64,000 nucleotides of DNA from Limnohabitans curvus (GCF_003063475.1 NZ_NESP01000001.1:2418001-2482000), one strand, 5' to 3'; shown: positions 26,622-35,086, counted from the stretch's first letter. Notes: a model not told the origin generated them from the sequence alone. Numbers and translations: made by a program.

Positions 26622-28090
26622 GGCTCTATGCCGTTTTGTGTGGAACGCCCCTGCCTCATTTCGCTGATGCCGGGTTGAAGGGGTGATCAGGCAGATGGGC
26701 CAGCTTGGACATGCGAAGGTATGCGACGGCGATGAAGTTGCCTGCCGTTCGGAAGCCTCGTGCGGCGCGTTTGGCCTGCTGCAACAGGCCGTTCATGGCT
26801 TCGACGAAGGCATTGGATCGGTTGTCCAGCATGCCGCTGATCACGCCAGCGAAGTGGGTCTTCAAGGTCTTGGCCAGTTTCTTGAAGGGCTCCAGCCGCG
26901 AGCGTGTGGCCCAGCTCAACCAGGCGCTCAGATCTGCCTGAGCCTGCCTGGGGTCGTTGTGCTTGAGCGCTGCGCCATAGACCTCGCGCAGGGCCATCTT
27001 CAGGCGCCACGCCCGCGCAGATTTCAGCGTGGAGTGCTGCAGCCAGTGCATGGCGCTGATCTGTTGGCCGCTCCAGGCAGGTGGGTTCTTGCGCATGCCC
27101 CACATCAGGCCCTTGAGCACTTTGCGGTCCGTGCCGCCCAAGGCCGCGTGCACGGCATGGGGCTGATCGCGCCATTCGGTTCGTCGCACTTCGTCCATGG
27201 CCTCGATGGCCATCTTGACGACATGGAAGCGGTCGTAGCTGATGGCAGCTGCCGGCAGCGCCAAGCCCACCCCCTTGGTGTAGGCAGCACTCATGTCCTG
27301 ACAGACGTGATGCACGACAGCCGGATCGCCGCCATGGGCCTTGAGGTCTTGGGCAAAGTCCAACACGGAGTGGTGGCTGCGCCCTTCGGTGGCAAACAGC
27401 AGGCGCTTGGCAGCCAGATCGTGCACGACAGTGATGTAGTGCTGCCCACGCCGCAGGCTTGTCTCGTCGATGCCCACGGTACGTACCTCGCTCATGTCGT
27501 CGATTGCGCGGGCCTGTTGAACATAGTACTCAATGCGCCGCCACAGGGGCTTGTCGGCACAACGCAGCAGTGCAGCGGCTTGCCGCACCGGCAGCTCACG
27601 GCACAGCGACAACGCCAAGGCTTCAAACAGCGCCGTAAAGCCAGAGCCTTCGCGAGCCCAGGGCACACCCACCTGCGTGGTCTTGCCGCAGCCAGTGCAG
27701 GCCACCCGCGGCACATCGGCGTGCAGCCAGGCTTCGAACTGGAAAAAATCAAGGTGTCGCCACGAGCGGCGAAGGCGGTCATGGATGCCTTGCGCCGGGG
27801 TGTTGCAGTGCGGGCAACTGAGCAACTTGGCGTTGCAGCGCACCTCAAAGTCGATGCGCCGCTTGGCTGTGTCCAGATCCACCTTGGCCACCTCCCACGG
27901 CGCAACCAAACCCAACGCGCTGGTAAACAGCGTTTCAACTCCAACGCTCACGAGACAGCCTCCAGTTCATGCACTACAAGGCCGCATGGGCATGTGGACA
28001 AGCCGCTCTGCGACTTGCCCACATGCCCACACGGCGCTACGACCACCACCGATTGTCGCCGTTGGTTTCCACACGAAACGACGAGGGGCC
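26622..28090 (-). mobile_element. ISL3-family insertion sequence with 8-bp target duplication
   Basis: This 1469-bp element has inverted ends of about 24 bp, 18 of which match (left GGCTCTATGCCGTTTTGTGT, right as reverse complement GGCCCCTCGTCGTTTCGTGT). The 8-bp sequence CCGCAGTT flanks it on both sides (26614-26621 and 28091-28098), the size typical for ISL3 elements. It carries one transposase gene on the minus strand. Confidence 0.93.
26656..27951 (-). CDS. ISL3-family transposase
   Basis: This 431-aa protein has an N-terminal zinc finger (CPHCNTPAQGIHDR, then CTGCGKTT), a helix-turn-helix, and the ISL3 DDE core: D in TVGIDETSLRRGQHY, D in VCQDMSAAYTKG, and E in NAFVEAMNGLLQQAKRAARG. The gene is complete. 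A long frame on the opposite strand is a shadow. Confidence 0.95.
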   Translation of the reverse strand: MSVGVETLFTSALGLVAPWEVAKVDLDTAKRRIDFEVRCNAKLLSCPHCNTPAQGIHDRLRRSWRHLDFFQFEAWLHADVPRVACTGCGKTTQVGVPWAREGSGFTALFEALALSLCRELPVRQAAALLRCADKPLWRRIEYYVQQARAIDDMSEVRTVGIDETSLRRGQHYITVVHDLAAKRLLFATEGRSHHSVLDFAQDLKAHGGDPAVVHHVCQDMSAAYTKGVGLALPAAAISYDRFHVVKMAIEAMDEVRRTEWRDQPHAVHAALGGTDRKVLKGLMWGMRKNPPAWSGQQISAMHWLQHSTLKSARAWRLKMALREVYGAALKHNDPRQAQADLSAWLSWATRSRLEPFKKLAKTLKTHFAGVISGMLDNRSNAFVEAMNGLLQQAKRAARGFRTAGNFIAVAYLRMSKLAHLPDHPFNPASAK

Positions 28091-28194
28091 CCGCAGTTGG
28101 CCCGCGGGTCCGAAACACGTAGCCAAGGTCTTCTCAAAGAATTAGATCGGCCAGAACCATAGAACGTCCAAAAGCATTCTCTGGTGTGGTGACC

Positions 28195-29208
28195 TCATGG
28201 CTGCACCGAGCAGTGCGAAGCTGCCACATGAGCCGCTCGGTGCGATGCCTCGTAGTGTGCAAGCGGCTCATTACCATTTAACGCAACGAGCAAATTTTCA
28301 GCAGCCTGCAACTCGATGGCTCGGCGAACCTTCTTCACCGCCGAACCAATGTGGGGTGTGAAAACCGTGGAGGGGTGTTGCAAGAGTTCCGGATGAATCT
28401 GGCGTGGACGGTCTGCCAGCAGCCAGTCTTCCATCTCGTACACATCGGCGGCGTAGGCACCCAGGCGCTCGTCCTTGAGCGCCCGTGCCACGGCAGCCTC
28501 GTCCACAACCGAGCCTCGCCCAATGTTGACCAGGATCTGCCCCCGCCGAACACCTTCAAGCATGGTGTCATTGACGAGGTGACGCGTTACGTCCAGCAGC
28601 GGAACGGCCAGAATGACATAGTCGGATTGCGACAGGGCCTCACCCAGGCTCACCATGGTCAGGCGTTCGTCATCACCATGCGGGTCCACGCCCAGCAGTT
28701 GAGCGCAACCAAATCCGCAGAGGCGGTCAACGATGGCCCGTCCCACGGCGCCCAGGCCAACGACCGACACGACCGAGCCGTGCAGACCTATTCCATACAG
28801 CTGAGGACGCCAGCCGGCGTAGCCCCTGCGAACACGGGTGTCGCCAGCGAGCACGTGACGCGCAGCGGCAATGGCCAGACCGATGGCCAGCTCTGCCGTG
28901 GGCTCTGTCAGAAGGTCTGGCACAAAGCTCACGCTGACCCCCGCTTTTTCACAGGCCATCAGGTCAAAATTGTCATACCCTTTCAATGCGCAAGCGATGG
29001 TCTTGAGCCGTGGAGCGTTCAACAAAGTTCGCATGTCTACCCGGTCAGGCATGAACGCCATCATGGCGTCGGCGTCCTTCAGGTGGAGGTAAAGCTCTTC
29101 CTCGCTCCAAGGCTCAGGCCCTTGATTCATCACTACATCACCGGCGGATCGAAGACGCGCCAGAACTGCTTCATGGATGGGCTGCGTCACCACAATTTTC
29201 GGCATCAT
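28195..29208 (-). CDS. ptxD: Phosphite dehydrogenase
   Basis: PtxD oxidises phosphite to phosphate with NAD+. The 337-aa protein matches the family closely: MMAFMPDRVD (substrate lid), CALKGYDNFD with the catalytic-site lysine, the Rossmann motif VGLGAVGRA, IGRGSVVDEAAVA with the key arginine, DVYEMEDW with the glutamate, and FTPHIGSAV with the catalytic histidine. These features separate it from ordinary D-2-hydroxyacid dehydrogenases. The start is ATG ATG at 29208/29205, preceded by GAGAGGAAGG; the longer frame runs into the ptxC end. It is the last gene of ptxABCD, 17 bp after ptxC. Confidence 0.95.
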   Translation of the reverse strand: MMPKIVVTQPIHEAVLARLRSAGDVVMNQGPEPWSEEELYLHLKDADAMMAFMPDRVDMRTLLNAPRLKTIACALKGYDNFDLMACEKAGVSVSFVPDLLTEPTAELAIGLAIAAARHVLAGDTRVRRGYAGWRPQLYGIGLHGSVVSVVGLGAVGRAIVDRLCGFGCAQLLGVDPHGDDERLTMVSLGEALSQSDYVILAVPLLDVTRHLVNDTMLEGVRRGQILVNIGRGSVVDEAAVARALKDERLGAYAADVYEMEDWLLADRPRQIHPELLQHPSTVFTPHIGSAVKKVRRAIELQAAENLLVALNGNEPLAHYEASHRAAHVAASHCSVQP

Positions 29209-29225
29209 TACCTTCCTCTCTCTTT

Positions 29226-30026
29226 CTATTTCAGATGTTTGCGAAGCGCCGACCCAATGCCGTCGACCACGAGCACGCATATGAGGATGGACAGCAAAAT
29301 GGCGGAGACTTCGTCGTACTTGATCAGGCGCAGAGCCGCCATGAGTTCAAAGCCAATGCCGCCCGCACCCACGATGCCCATCACTGCCGATGCGCGAAAG
29401 TGATATTCCCATCGGTAGATGGTGATGTCCGCCAACTGGGGCAAAACCTGCGGTAACACAGCATGGGTGATGACCTGAAACCGGCTTGCGCCCGCGGCCT
29501 TAGCGGCCTCCAGAGGTTTCGGGTCCACGTGCTCTATGGCTTCGGCGTAGAACTTGGCCACCATGCCCGTGGAATGCAGGGCCAACGCCAGCACACCAGG
29601 CAATGCCCCAAAGCCCACGGCCGCGACGAACAGAATGCCCAGGATGATTTCAGGCACAGACCGAAATGCAGCCAAGATGGTTCTGACGATTCGCCCAACC
29701 ACCGCATTCGGCGCGGTGTTGGGCGCCGCCACCAGGGCCAGCGGCAACGACGCCAGAACGGTCAGCGCCGTGCCTGCGATCGACATGGCCAAGGTGTCGC
29801 GCAGTGGAATGACCCATTGCTCCCAGCGAGCGAAGTTGGGCGGCACCATCTCAGAGGCCAACTGCTGAATGGCAGGAGCCCCTTCGATGAAACGCTGCGC
29901 GTCAAAGAAACCGGTGACATGCAAAGCCACCACACAGACGAACAGAACGACACAGGCGGCGCCCAGCCGTCTGAGTCGCCGCTGTCCGTCAATGGCAATG
30001 ATGGATTCCAAGGCTACCGATGTCAT
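29226..30026 (-). CDS. ptxC: Phosphite ABC transporter permease
   Basis: This 266-aa inner membrane protein of the PhnE type has about six hydrophobic segments and the EAA loop for ATPase contact (PLEAAKAAGASRFQVITHAV). Its start overlaps the ptxB stop by 4 bp. With PtxA and PtxB it imports phosphite (or hypophosphite/phosphonate in related systems); linkage to ptxD supports phosphite. Confidence 0.93.
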   Translation of the reverse strand: MTSVALESIIAIDGQRRLRRLGAACVVLFVCVVALHVTGFFDAQRFIEGAPAIQQLASEMVPPNFARWEQWVIPLRDTLAMSIAGTALTVLASLPLALVAAPNTAPNAVVGRIVRTILAAFRSVPEIILGILFVAAVGFGALPGVLALALHSTGMVAKFYAEAIEHVDPKPLEAAKAAGASRFQVITHAVLPQVLPQLADITIYRWEYHFRASAVMGIVGAGGIGFELMAALRLIKYDEVSAILLSILICVLVVDGIGSALRKHLK

Positions 30027-30898
30027 TTCATGCGTCCCAGATCAAGCTTGAGAATCTGTGCTGTGTCGCGAAGAATGTCGTAGGCCTTGTCATCGGTAGC
30101 GGCAAAGGCCTCGATACGGAATGATTTGAGAATCTCGGCGTCCTTCATCTGAAGAAAGGCGGCTCGGATGGCTTCCTTGAGCTCCGGCGTGAGATTACCT
30201 TGCATCGCAATGGGATAGTTCGGAATGGGTGCCGACAGTTCAAGTTGCACAATCTTGTTGGCATCCACCATGCCCTTTGCGATGAGGTTGTCCAGAATGG
30301 GTTTTGACAGAGCGCCGGCGGGAACCTGCCCTGCCTGAACAGCTCGGGCCACGGCATCGTGCGTGCCCAGGTGAACGGGGCGGTAGTCAGTCTCGCCGTT
30401 CAGTTGGTGGTTTTTAAGCAAGTGCGCGCGCGGTGCAAGGTGACTGGACGTCGAAGCCTGATCGCCAAAGCCAAACGGCTTTCCTCGAACGTCAGCCAGC
30501 GTCTTCACCGGGCCGCCCGCCGTGGCAATGAGAACCGACTGGTAGGTCGGAGAGCCGCGCTCCACGCCAACGGCAAAAGGCTCAATGTTGGGCGCCTTGG
30601 ACTTGGCCAGCACGTAAGAGAACGGTCCAAAGTAGGCCACCTCGATGCGGCCAAAGCGCATGGCTTCAATCATCGACGAGTAGTCCGTAGTCACCGTAAT
30701 CTCTATTTCCTTCTTCAGGGTCTGTTCCAGGTACCGCTTCAGAGGCTGTGCGTTCTGAATGATGGTGGCGGCGTTTTCGTCCGGCAACAGTGCAACGCGA
30801 AGCTTGGAAGGATTTTTGCCCTCGGCATGGGCGCCAAGTGGCAACAGGGCGGCCAAAGTGGCGGCAGCGATAAATTGGAAACGGCGGCGATTCAGCAC
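30023..30898 (-). CDS. ptxB: Phosphite-binding periplasmic protein
   Basis: This 291-aa PhnD-family solute-binding protein has a signal peptide with an arginine run (MLNRRRFQFIAAATLAALLP, cleavage after AHA). Ligand-site parts are PDENAATIIQNAQPL, TDYSSMIEAMRFGRIEVAYF and the GDQASTSSHLAPR loop that holds the oxyanion. It is encoded between ptxA and ptxC, overlapping both by a few bases. The substrate is inferred from the ptxD neighbourhood. Confidence 0.92.
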   Translation of the reverse strand: MLNRRRFQFIAAATLAALLPLGAHAEGKNPSKLRVALLPDENAATIIQNAQPLKRYLEQTLKKEIEITVTTDYSSMIEAMRFGRIEVAYFGPFSYVLAKSKAPNIEPFAVGVERGSPTYQSVLIATAGGPVKTLADVRGKPFGFGDQASTSSHLAPRAHLLKNHQLNGETDYRPVHLGTHDAVARAVQAGQVPAGALSKPILDNLIAKGMVDANKIVQLELSAPIPNYPIAMQGNLTPELKEAIRAAFLQMKDAEILKSFRIEAFAATDDKAYDILRDTAQILKLDLGRMK

Positions 30899-31740
30899 GG
30901 TAAAAACTCCTTGGATTGAGAGGGGGAATCAAATTGACTGCCCATGTTGGCAGGTGAGGAAGAACGGGACGGTTCGACAGGTGACGACTTCGCGTACAGG
31001 GCAGACTGGGCTTCTTCCGTCAACTGCGCTGCTGTCCCGTCGAACACCACCTGGCCCTGGCGAAGGCCCACAATGCGGTCGGCGAACATGCGCGCGAGGT
31101 TGACTTGATGCAGACTCACGATGGCCGTGAGTCGGTCTTTCTTGCAGATGTCGTGAAGCAGGGTCAACACACTCTGCGCGGTCGCCGGGTCGAGGCTGGC
31201 CACCGGCTCATCGGCCAGCAGCAGGCGGGGCTTCTGCACCAAGGCACGCGCAATGCCAATGCGTTGTTGTTGCCCACCAGACAAGGTGTCTGCCCGTGCT
31301 AGGGCTTTCTCAAGCAGGCCTACGCGGTCAATGGCCGCCAGCGCCTCCAGCTTGTCAGCCTTGCTCCAAGGCCACAACGACGCCAGAGATCCGCGGGTGG
31401 CGAGCTTGCCCATCAACACATTGGCCAGCACGCTTTGCCGCCCGATCAGGTGGTGCTGCTGGAACACCATGCCGCAGTGGCGCCGATGCTCAAGAAGGTT
31501 GCGTTTTGAGACGGTGCCGCCCGGCAGATCGGCCACCGACACCTCTCCGTCTGTGGGGCTAACCAAGCCATTGATGCTGCGCAGCAGCGTTGACTTTCCC
31601 GCGCCCGACGCGCCCAGCAGCACAAGGAACCCGCCATGCTGTACCTCCAGCGAGGTGGGCGCAAGCGCTGTGTGACCATCGGCATAGGTCACCGTGATAC
31701 CCCGCAAGCTCAGATGGCTCTCGCGAATTGCAGTTTTCAT
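30892..31740 (-). CDS. ptxA: Phosphite ABC transporter ATP-binding protein
   Basis: This 282-aa ATPase is of the PhnC type. Walker A GASGAGKST is at 43-51, the signature LSGGQQQRIGIARAL and Walker B LLLADEP follow, and the SLHQVNLA H-loop is present. It is the first gene of ptxABCD, divergent from the LysR regulator with a 189-bp intergenic region between them. Its last bases overlap the ptxB start. Confidence 0.93.
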   Translation of the reverse strand: MKTAIRESHLSLRGITVTYADGHTALAPTSLEVQHGGFLVLLGASGAGKSTLLRSINGLVSPTDGEVSVADLPGGTVSKRNLLEHRRHCGMVFQQHHLIGRQSVLANVLMGKLATRGSLASLWPWSKADKLEALAAIDRVGLLEKALARADTLSGGQQQRIGIARALVQKPRLLLADEPVASLDPATAQSVLTLLHDICKKDRLTAIVSLHQVNLARMFADRIVGLRQGQVVFDGTAAQLTEEAQSALYAKSSPVEPSRSSSPANMGSQFDSPSQSKEFLPC

Positions 31741-31761
31741 AGCTCGGTTTCATTTGTTGTG

Positions 31762-31896
31762 GTGCGCTAGACGCACACCAGGACTCAAGTGGTCAGAGGT
31801 ATCTCTCGGGAAAGAGGAGGTTCTGGAAGAAACAGCTTCAGTGGAAGCACAGCTCAAGTCTGGGTGACCAATGTGTCATGAATATGAAACTTTCAT
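31762..31896. promoter_or_regulatory. Divergent ptxA/ptxE control region with palindromes
   Basis: Two inverted repeats stand out between the divergent genes: GTGCG/CGCAC at 31762-31776 and the 13-bp perfect palindrome ATGAAACTTTCAT at 31884-31896, 44 bp before the regulator start. They are candidate LysR-type binding sites and may overlap the promoters. No Pho box was clearly recognised. Confidence 0.5.
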
Positions 31897-31929
31897 CCCT
31901 AAAAATGAGGGCACCCATAGATCACATCA

Positions 31930-32817
31930 ATGTCTGGACTCAGCCTCCTCGCAGCCTTGAAGGCCTTTGACGCAACGGCCCGAGCCGGCAGCATGACCGC
32001 TGCCGCGAGAGTGCTCGCTATTCAACAACCGACTGTTTCTTCACACATACAGCGCCTGGAGGTCGACTTCGGCGTGGAGCTTTTTCATCGGCGCGGGCGG
32101 CGGCTTGAACTCACGTCCTTTGGACGCACTCTGTTGAACTACACCCGGCGTACCTTCAGTGGCGAGGAAGATGCGCACGCACTGCTCGCTGCTGCGAAAA
32201 ATCAATACGTAGGGCGACTGGTCATCCATGCCATCGGGCCGCACAACGTGCTGCCCGTGTTGAAGCTGTTCATGAAACAGTTCCCCCAGGTCAACGTGGC
32301 TGTTGGCGTAGGCGACTCGCGAACCATCACCGAAAAGATTCTTGACTACCAGGGAGACGTGGGCATGGTGCTCAATCACGTCGCTCACCCAGATCTATTT
32401 GGCGCGGCTTACCGTACCCAGCGATTGGTGATATTCGGCAACACCCAACACTCACTCGCGCAACGGGCCACTCTCAAACTGCGTGATCTGCAGGGTCAGA
32501 GGTTCGTCATCCGAGAGGAAGGATCGACGACCAGACGCGTGTTTGAACAAGAACTAAAGGAGCGAGGCGTCGAGGTGCAGGTGGCTCTGGAGATGGGCAG
32601 CCGCGAGTCCGTTCGAGAGGCGGTGGCGGAGGGGCTGGGCCTAGGCGTCGTGGCGGAAACAGCCTACAGGCCAGATCCTCGCCTTGTTAAGTTAACTATT
32701 TCAGACACCAGCATGGTGACACAGGTGCACTTCATCTGTAGAAAGGAGCGGCATCAAGCTCCTCTGATCTCGACCTTCCTGGGTTTGGCGCATAGCGTAA
32801 GTCAGAAAATTGCCTAG
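31930..32817 (+). CDS. ptxE: LysR-family regulator of the phosphite operon
   Basis: This 295-aa protein has an N-terminal winged helix (LKAFDATARAGSMTAAARVL, QQPTVSSHIQRLE) and a periplasmic-binding-like effector domain (about 92-290). Its position beside ptxA matches ptxE of known phosphite loci, though there ptxE follows ptxD in the same direction while here it is divergent. It probably senses a phosphorus-related or co-inducer signal; the symbol is by context. Confidence 0.8.
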   Translation: MSGLSLLAALKAFDATARAGSMTAAARVLAIQQPTVSSHIQRLEVDFGVELFHRRGRRLELTSFGRTLLNYTRRTFSGEEDAHALLAAAKNQYVGRLVIHAIGPHNVLPVLKLFMKQFPQVNVAVGVGDSRTITEKILDYQGDVGMVLNHVAHPDLFGAAYRTQRLVIFGNTQHSLAQRATLKLRDLQGQRFVIREEGSTTRRVFEQELKERGVEVQVALEMGSRESVREAVAEGLGLGVVAETAYRPDPRLVKLTISDTSMVTQVHFICRKERHQAPLISTFLGLAHSVSQKIA

Positions 32818-32973
32818 GTATGGAACTTGGATTCCATGCAGCCGTGGGGCATGGGACCGAGGGGCAACTGTTCGCCTGTAGGCCGACTTAAGTTAAGGGT
32901 TGTAGGACGCCCGTAATCGCGCGGCGATCCCATCTTGACTGCGGGGCGCGGTCGTGTATCTGAATATGCGCTG

Positions 32974-33080
32974 TCAGGCTGACTGCCAGCGGTATGGCAG
33001 CAGCTCGCCGATCTGGGTGGCGGGCTGCATGGGCAGGCGTGCCATGACATCGCGCAGGTAGGCGTAGGGTCGTGCCCGTT
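32974..33080 (-). pseudogene. IS66-family transposase 3' fragment
   Basis: On the minus strand the frame reads PYAYLRDVMARLPMQPATQI followed by GELLPYRWQSA and a stop, the typical end of IS66 TnpC transposases. Nothing upstream (33080-33280) continues it, so only about 35 codons remain. The surrounding stretch 32818-33282 contains no other recognisable gene. Confidence 0.8.
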
Positions 33081-33287
33081 CATGGGGAGACGTGTGCTAG
33101 ACCATGACTGCAGCTCCCTCGATACCGGTCATCGATGCTGCCGCGCTGCTGGGTGAGCCAATGACAGCTTTGTGCCAGGCACCGTGAACTCAGGTCACGG
33201 CCGCGACCGACAGCAACCGCTGCGTAGCAGTCATAGAGTCCTGGAGGTTGAACGGCAGCAATAGGTGGCCGAATTGAATGCAAATCG

Positions 33288-33494
33288 TTGATGAGTTTGG
33301 GATGGAAATCGGTGGAGGACTTGTTGTGCGAACGCCTAGTGGGTTTGCTCCAAAATACTCACCCGGGTGCCCACTTGGCTTCCGGGCAATGGTCGCCACT
33401 GCCAATGAAACGCAACAGCCCTACTCTGTTAATCGCAACACCAGTCAACGACTTCCTTCTCAAAGGAAACGCAACAGTAGCCTGGTGCACTTAA
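33288..33494 (+). CDS. Short ORF at the right end of element 1, fragment-like
   Basis: The 68-aa frame contains WKSVEDLLCERLVGLLQN and HLASGQWSPLP and ends exactly at the element border. A related fragment lies inverted at 26100-26195, inside the same element. It is probably a remnant or a border-associated sequence and not a working gene. Several GAAACGCAACAG/CGCAACA repeats (33407-33480) overlap it and belong to the terminal repeat. Confidence 0.35.
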   Translation: MMSLGWKSVEDLLCERLVGLLQNTHPGAHLASGQWSPLPMKRNSPTLLIATPVNDFLLKGNATVAWCT

Positions 33495-33577
33495 GTCAAT
33501 GGAATAGATTTCTTGTCGGTGACCAAGGCCAGCGGCCAAGCTCATCATGCGGTCACTCATGTCGGCATAAAAGGCGA
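33495..33577 (-). pseudogene. umuC: umuC, middle piece (second of three)
   Basis: Between the two elements, only this 83-bp umuC segment remains. On the minus strand it reads FYADMSDRMMSLAAGLGHRQ then EIYSID, the finger/palm part of Y-family polymerases. It begins with TCGCCTT (33571-33577 as reverse complement, shared with 50172-50178) and ends with ATTGAC (shared with 20936-20941). It proves that both elements went into the same gene and gives their exact borders. Confidence 0.95.
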
Positions 33578-33593
33578 TAACCCAGTAATACTC

Positions 33594-33929
33594 ATATTGT
33601 ATTGATCTACTTTCAAGGCCATTACTGTCTCTGCGCAACAAATGCAGAATCTGGTCACTCAGGGGCACTGCCTCTGGCCAAAGTGGACACCAATATGAAA
33701 ACACATGGTCACGCTGCTGATCAACATGGATGGCAGCTATCGCAGCATTAAAGTCGTTCGAAGTCTGGGTTCAACTGACTGCTTTGCAGCGGAAGCGGTC
33801 GGTCATGTTCGACGCTTGAGTGACAGGTAAGGGCCAAAAGCGGACGCACCGGAACGACCGGTAACTGGAAGTCAAAAATCATTCAACCAGCAGCCATGTT
33901 GACTCTGGCAAATCGCTGTCTACTATGAA
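33594..33929. other. No gene recognised
   Basis: This is the left end of element 2 between its terminal repeat and the recombinase remnant. Only short frames occur, none supported. It may contain internal binding sites for the element's recombinases, but no repeat pattern was clear. Confidence 0.45.
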
Positions 33930-34143
33930 AGCTACATGGCTTCTGCTACCTCAATGCCGAGGTACCGCACGGTGTTTTCGAGTTTGGTATGACCCAGAAA
34001 CGATTGGACCGTCGAATATTCTTCGTGCGGCGGTAAATCAAGGACGCTTTAGTTTTTCGCATGCTGTGAGTTCTATAGGCGACTTGATCGAACCGAAGTC
34101 CCTCGATCCACGAATCAAGGATGCGAACCACCTTCCGCTCCAC
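33930..34143 (-). pseudogene. Tyrosine recombinase remnant with frameshift
   Basis: The minus strand reads DSWIEGLRFDQVAYRTHSMR and then KTKASLIYRRTKNIR; after a one-base frameshift near 34015 it continues as TVQSFLGHTKLENTVRYLGI, then EVAEAM. THSMRKT is the HxxR box, LGHTKLENTVRY the His and tyrosine end. It is the catalytic C-terminus of an integrase often found with transposons. The N-terminus is absent; it is dead. Confidence 0.85.
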
Positions 34144-34159
34144 TTTTCGCAGAACATTT

Positions 34160-35086
34160 CTATTTCTCTCTAGATTTTGTAAGTGATGTGGCTTGATCGA
34201 TAAAGTCCAGTAACGCTGGCGTATGTTGTTTGCCTCGATGAATCACCATGTAACACTGGCGGGTCATTTTCGGCAGCGTGGTATCGATGCACTTCAAGAG
34301 TTTTGCATCTAGCATGTCGCTTACGACCCATTGCGAAAGGCACGCCGCTCCAAGTCCTACTGCAGCCGAGTGTTTTATCGCCTCTGAACTTCCAAGTTCG
34401 ATGCTGTGGCGGTAGGAAGTGAGATGCGGCAGTAGCAATTGATCTGTTGCCTCTCGGGTACCCGAGCCCGCCTCGCGCAGCAGCCAGACCCAATCGCGCA
34501 ATGTTTTCAGCGACACGCGCCCTTGCGTCGATTCATTTGCAAGAGTCGGGCGCCCCACCACCACCAGCTCGTCCTGCATCCATGGGGTGACTATGAGTGA
34601 CGTATGGTGGCAGGGGCCTTCTATCAGCCCCACATCGAGTTCGAACCGGTCCACTGCGTCGCATATTGCTTCAGTGTTGTTTATGACCACCCTTGAATGC
34701 CAACTGGTGGCGATGTCTTGGTGCCGTCCACGAAGAAACTGTCTGAGAAGCCGGGGCAGCACGTAGTTACCAATCGTGGTGCTGGCGCCAATCCGCAGCG
34801 ACTGGGACTGCGCCATGGCATCACGGGACATCTGCTCGATCCCGGCCGCGCCGTCCAGCAGAGCCTGCGCACGCGGCAGCAGGGCCCGTCCGTTGTCGTT
34901 GAGCAGCAGGCGTTTACCTGCCCTGTCGAACAGGTGGAGCGACAGCAGGCGCTCCAGCTCCTTGACGGCCGCGCTGGTCGCCGACTGCGACAGGGCAATT
35001 TGCGTGCTGGCTGCCGTCGTGCTGCCGGTTTGGGCCACCGCCACAAAAATTTGCAGTTGGCGCAGTGTCAGGCGCAGTACGTCCAT
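34160..35086 (-). CDS. LysR-family regulator beside YeiH-type exporter
   Basis: This 308-aa regulator has an N-terminal helix-turn-helix (LRQLQIFVAVAQTGSTTAAS, LSQSATSAAVKELE) and an effector domain from about 90. It resembles the CysB/YeiE group that stands divergent to YeiH. The 126-bp gap to yeiH should hold its operator (T-rich AT region around 35110-35160). It probably activates the exporter in response to a sulfur compound (inference). Confidence 0.85.
   Translation of the reverse strand: MDVLRLTLRQLQIFVAVAQTGSTTAASTQIALSQSATSAAVKELERLLSLHLFDRAGKRLLLNDNGRALLPRAQALLDGAAGIEQMSRDAMAQSQSLRIGASTTIGNYVLPRLLRQFLRGRHQDIATSWHSRVVINNTEAICDAVDRFELDVGLIEGPCHHTSLIVTPWMQDELVVVGRPTLANESTQGRVSLKTLRDWVWLLREAGSGTREATDQLLLPHLTSYRHSIELGSSEAIKHSAAVGLGAACLSQWVVSDMLDAKLLKCIDTTLPKMTRQCYMVIHRGKQHTPALLDFIDQATSLTKSREK

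Larger units (their letters stand above)
20942..33494 (+). mobile_element. Element 1: recombinase-cassette element carrying phosphite genes
   Basis: This ~12.55 kb insertion lies within umuC. The left end (TAAGAGGTACCATGGCC, then TGTTGCATTTC and GAGGGAAAG) and the reverse complement of the right end (TTAAGTGCACCAGGCTAC, then TGTTGCGTTTC and GAGAAGGAA) form an imperfect inverted repeat of about 45 bp. Flanking umuC core is GTC(G/A)AT. The left end carries a four-gene recombinase cassette (21022-26094) reading inward; cargo is ptxABCD with a divergent regulator, an ISL3-family IS and remnants. Cassette order and overlaps match those in element 2. It resembles what I know of multi-recombinase elements (RIT or strand-biased circularizing elements with intA-tfp-intB-srap), but membership is inferred. 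Confidence 0.85.

Noticed and set aside
26683..28122. 479-codon frame on the plus strand opposite the ISL3-type transposase
   Set aside because: The minus strand has the full transposase with DDE residues; the plus frame has no recognisable protein features.
28351..30083. Plus-strand frames opposite ptxD, ptxC and ptxB
   Set aside because: They are shadows of GC-rich genes; the minus strand carries the full ptx proteins with overlaps typical of an operon.
33429..33704. 91-codon minus-strand frame as an independent gene
   Set aside because: Only 33495-33577 is meaningful (umuC middle); the rest is element ends on both sides.
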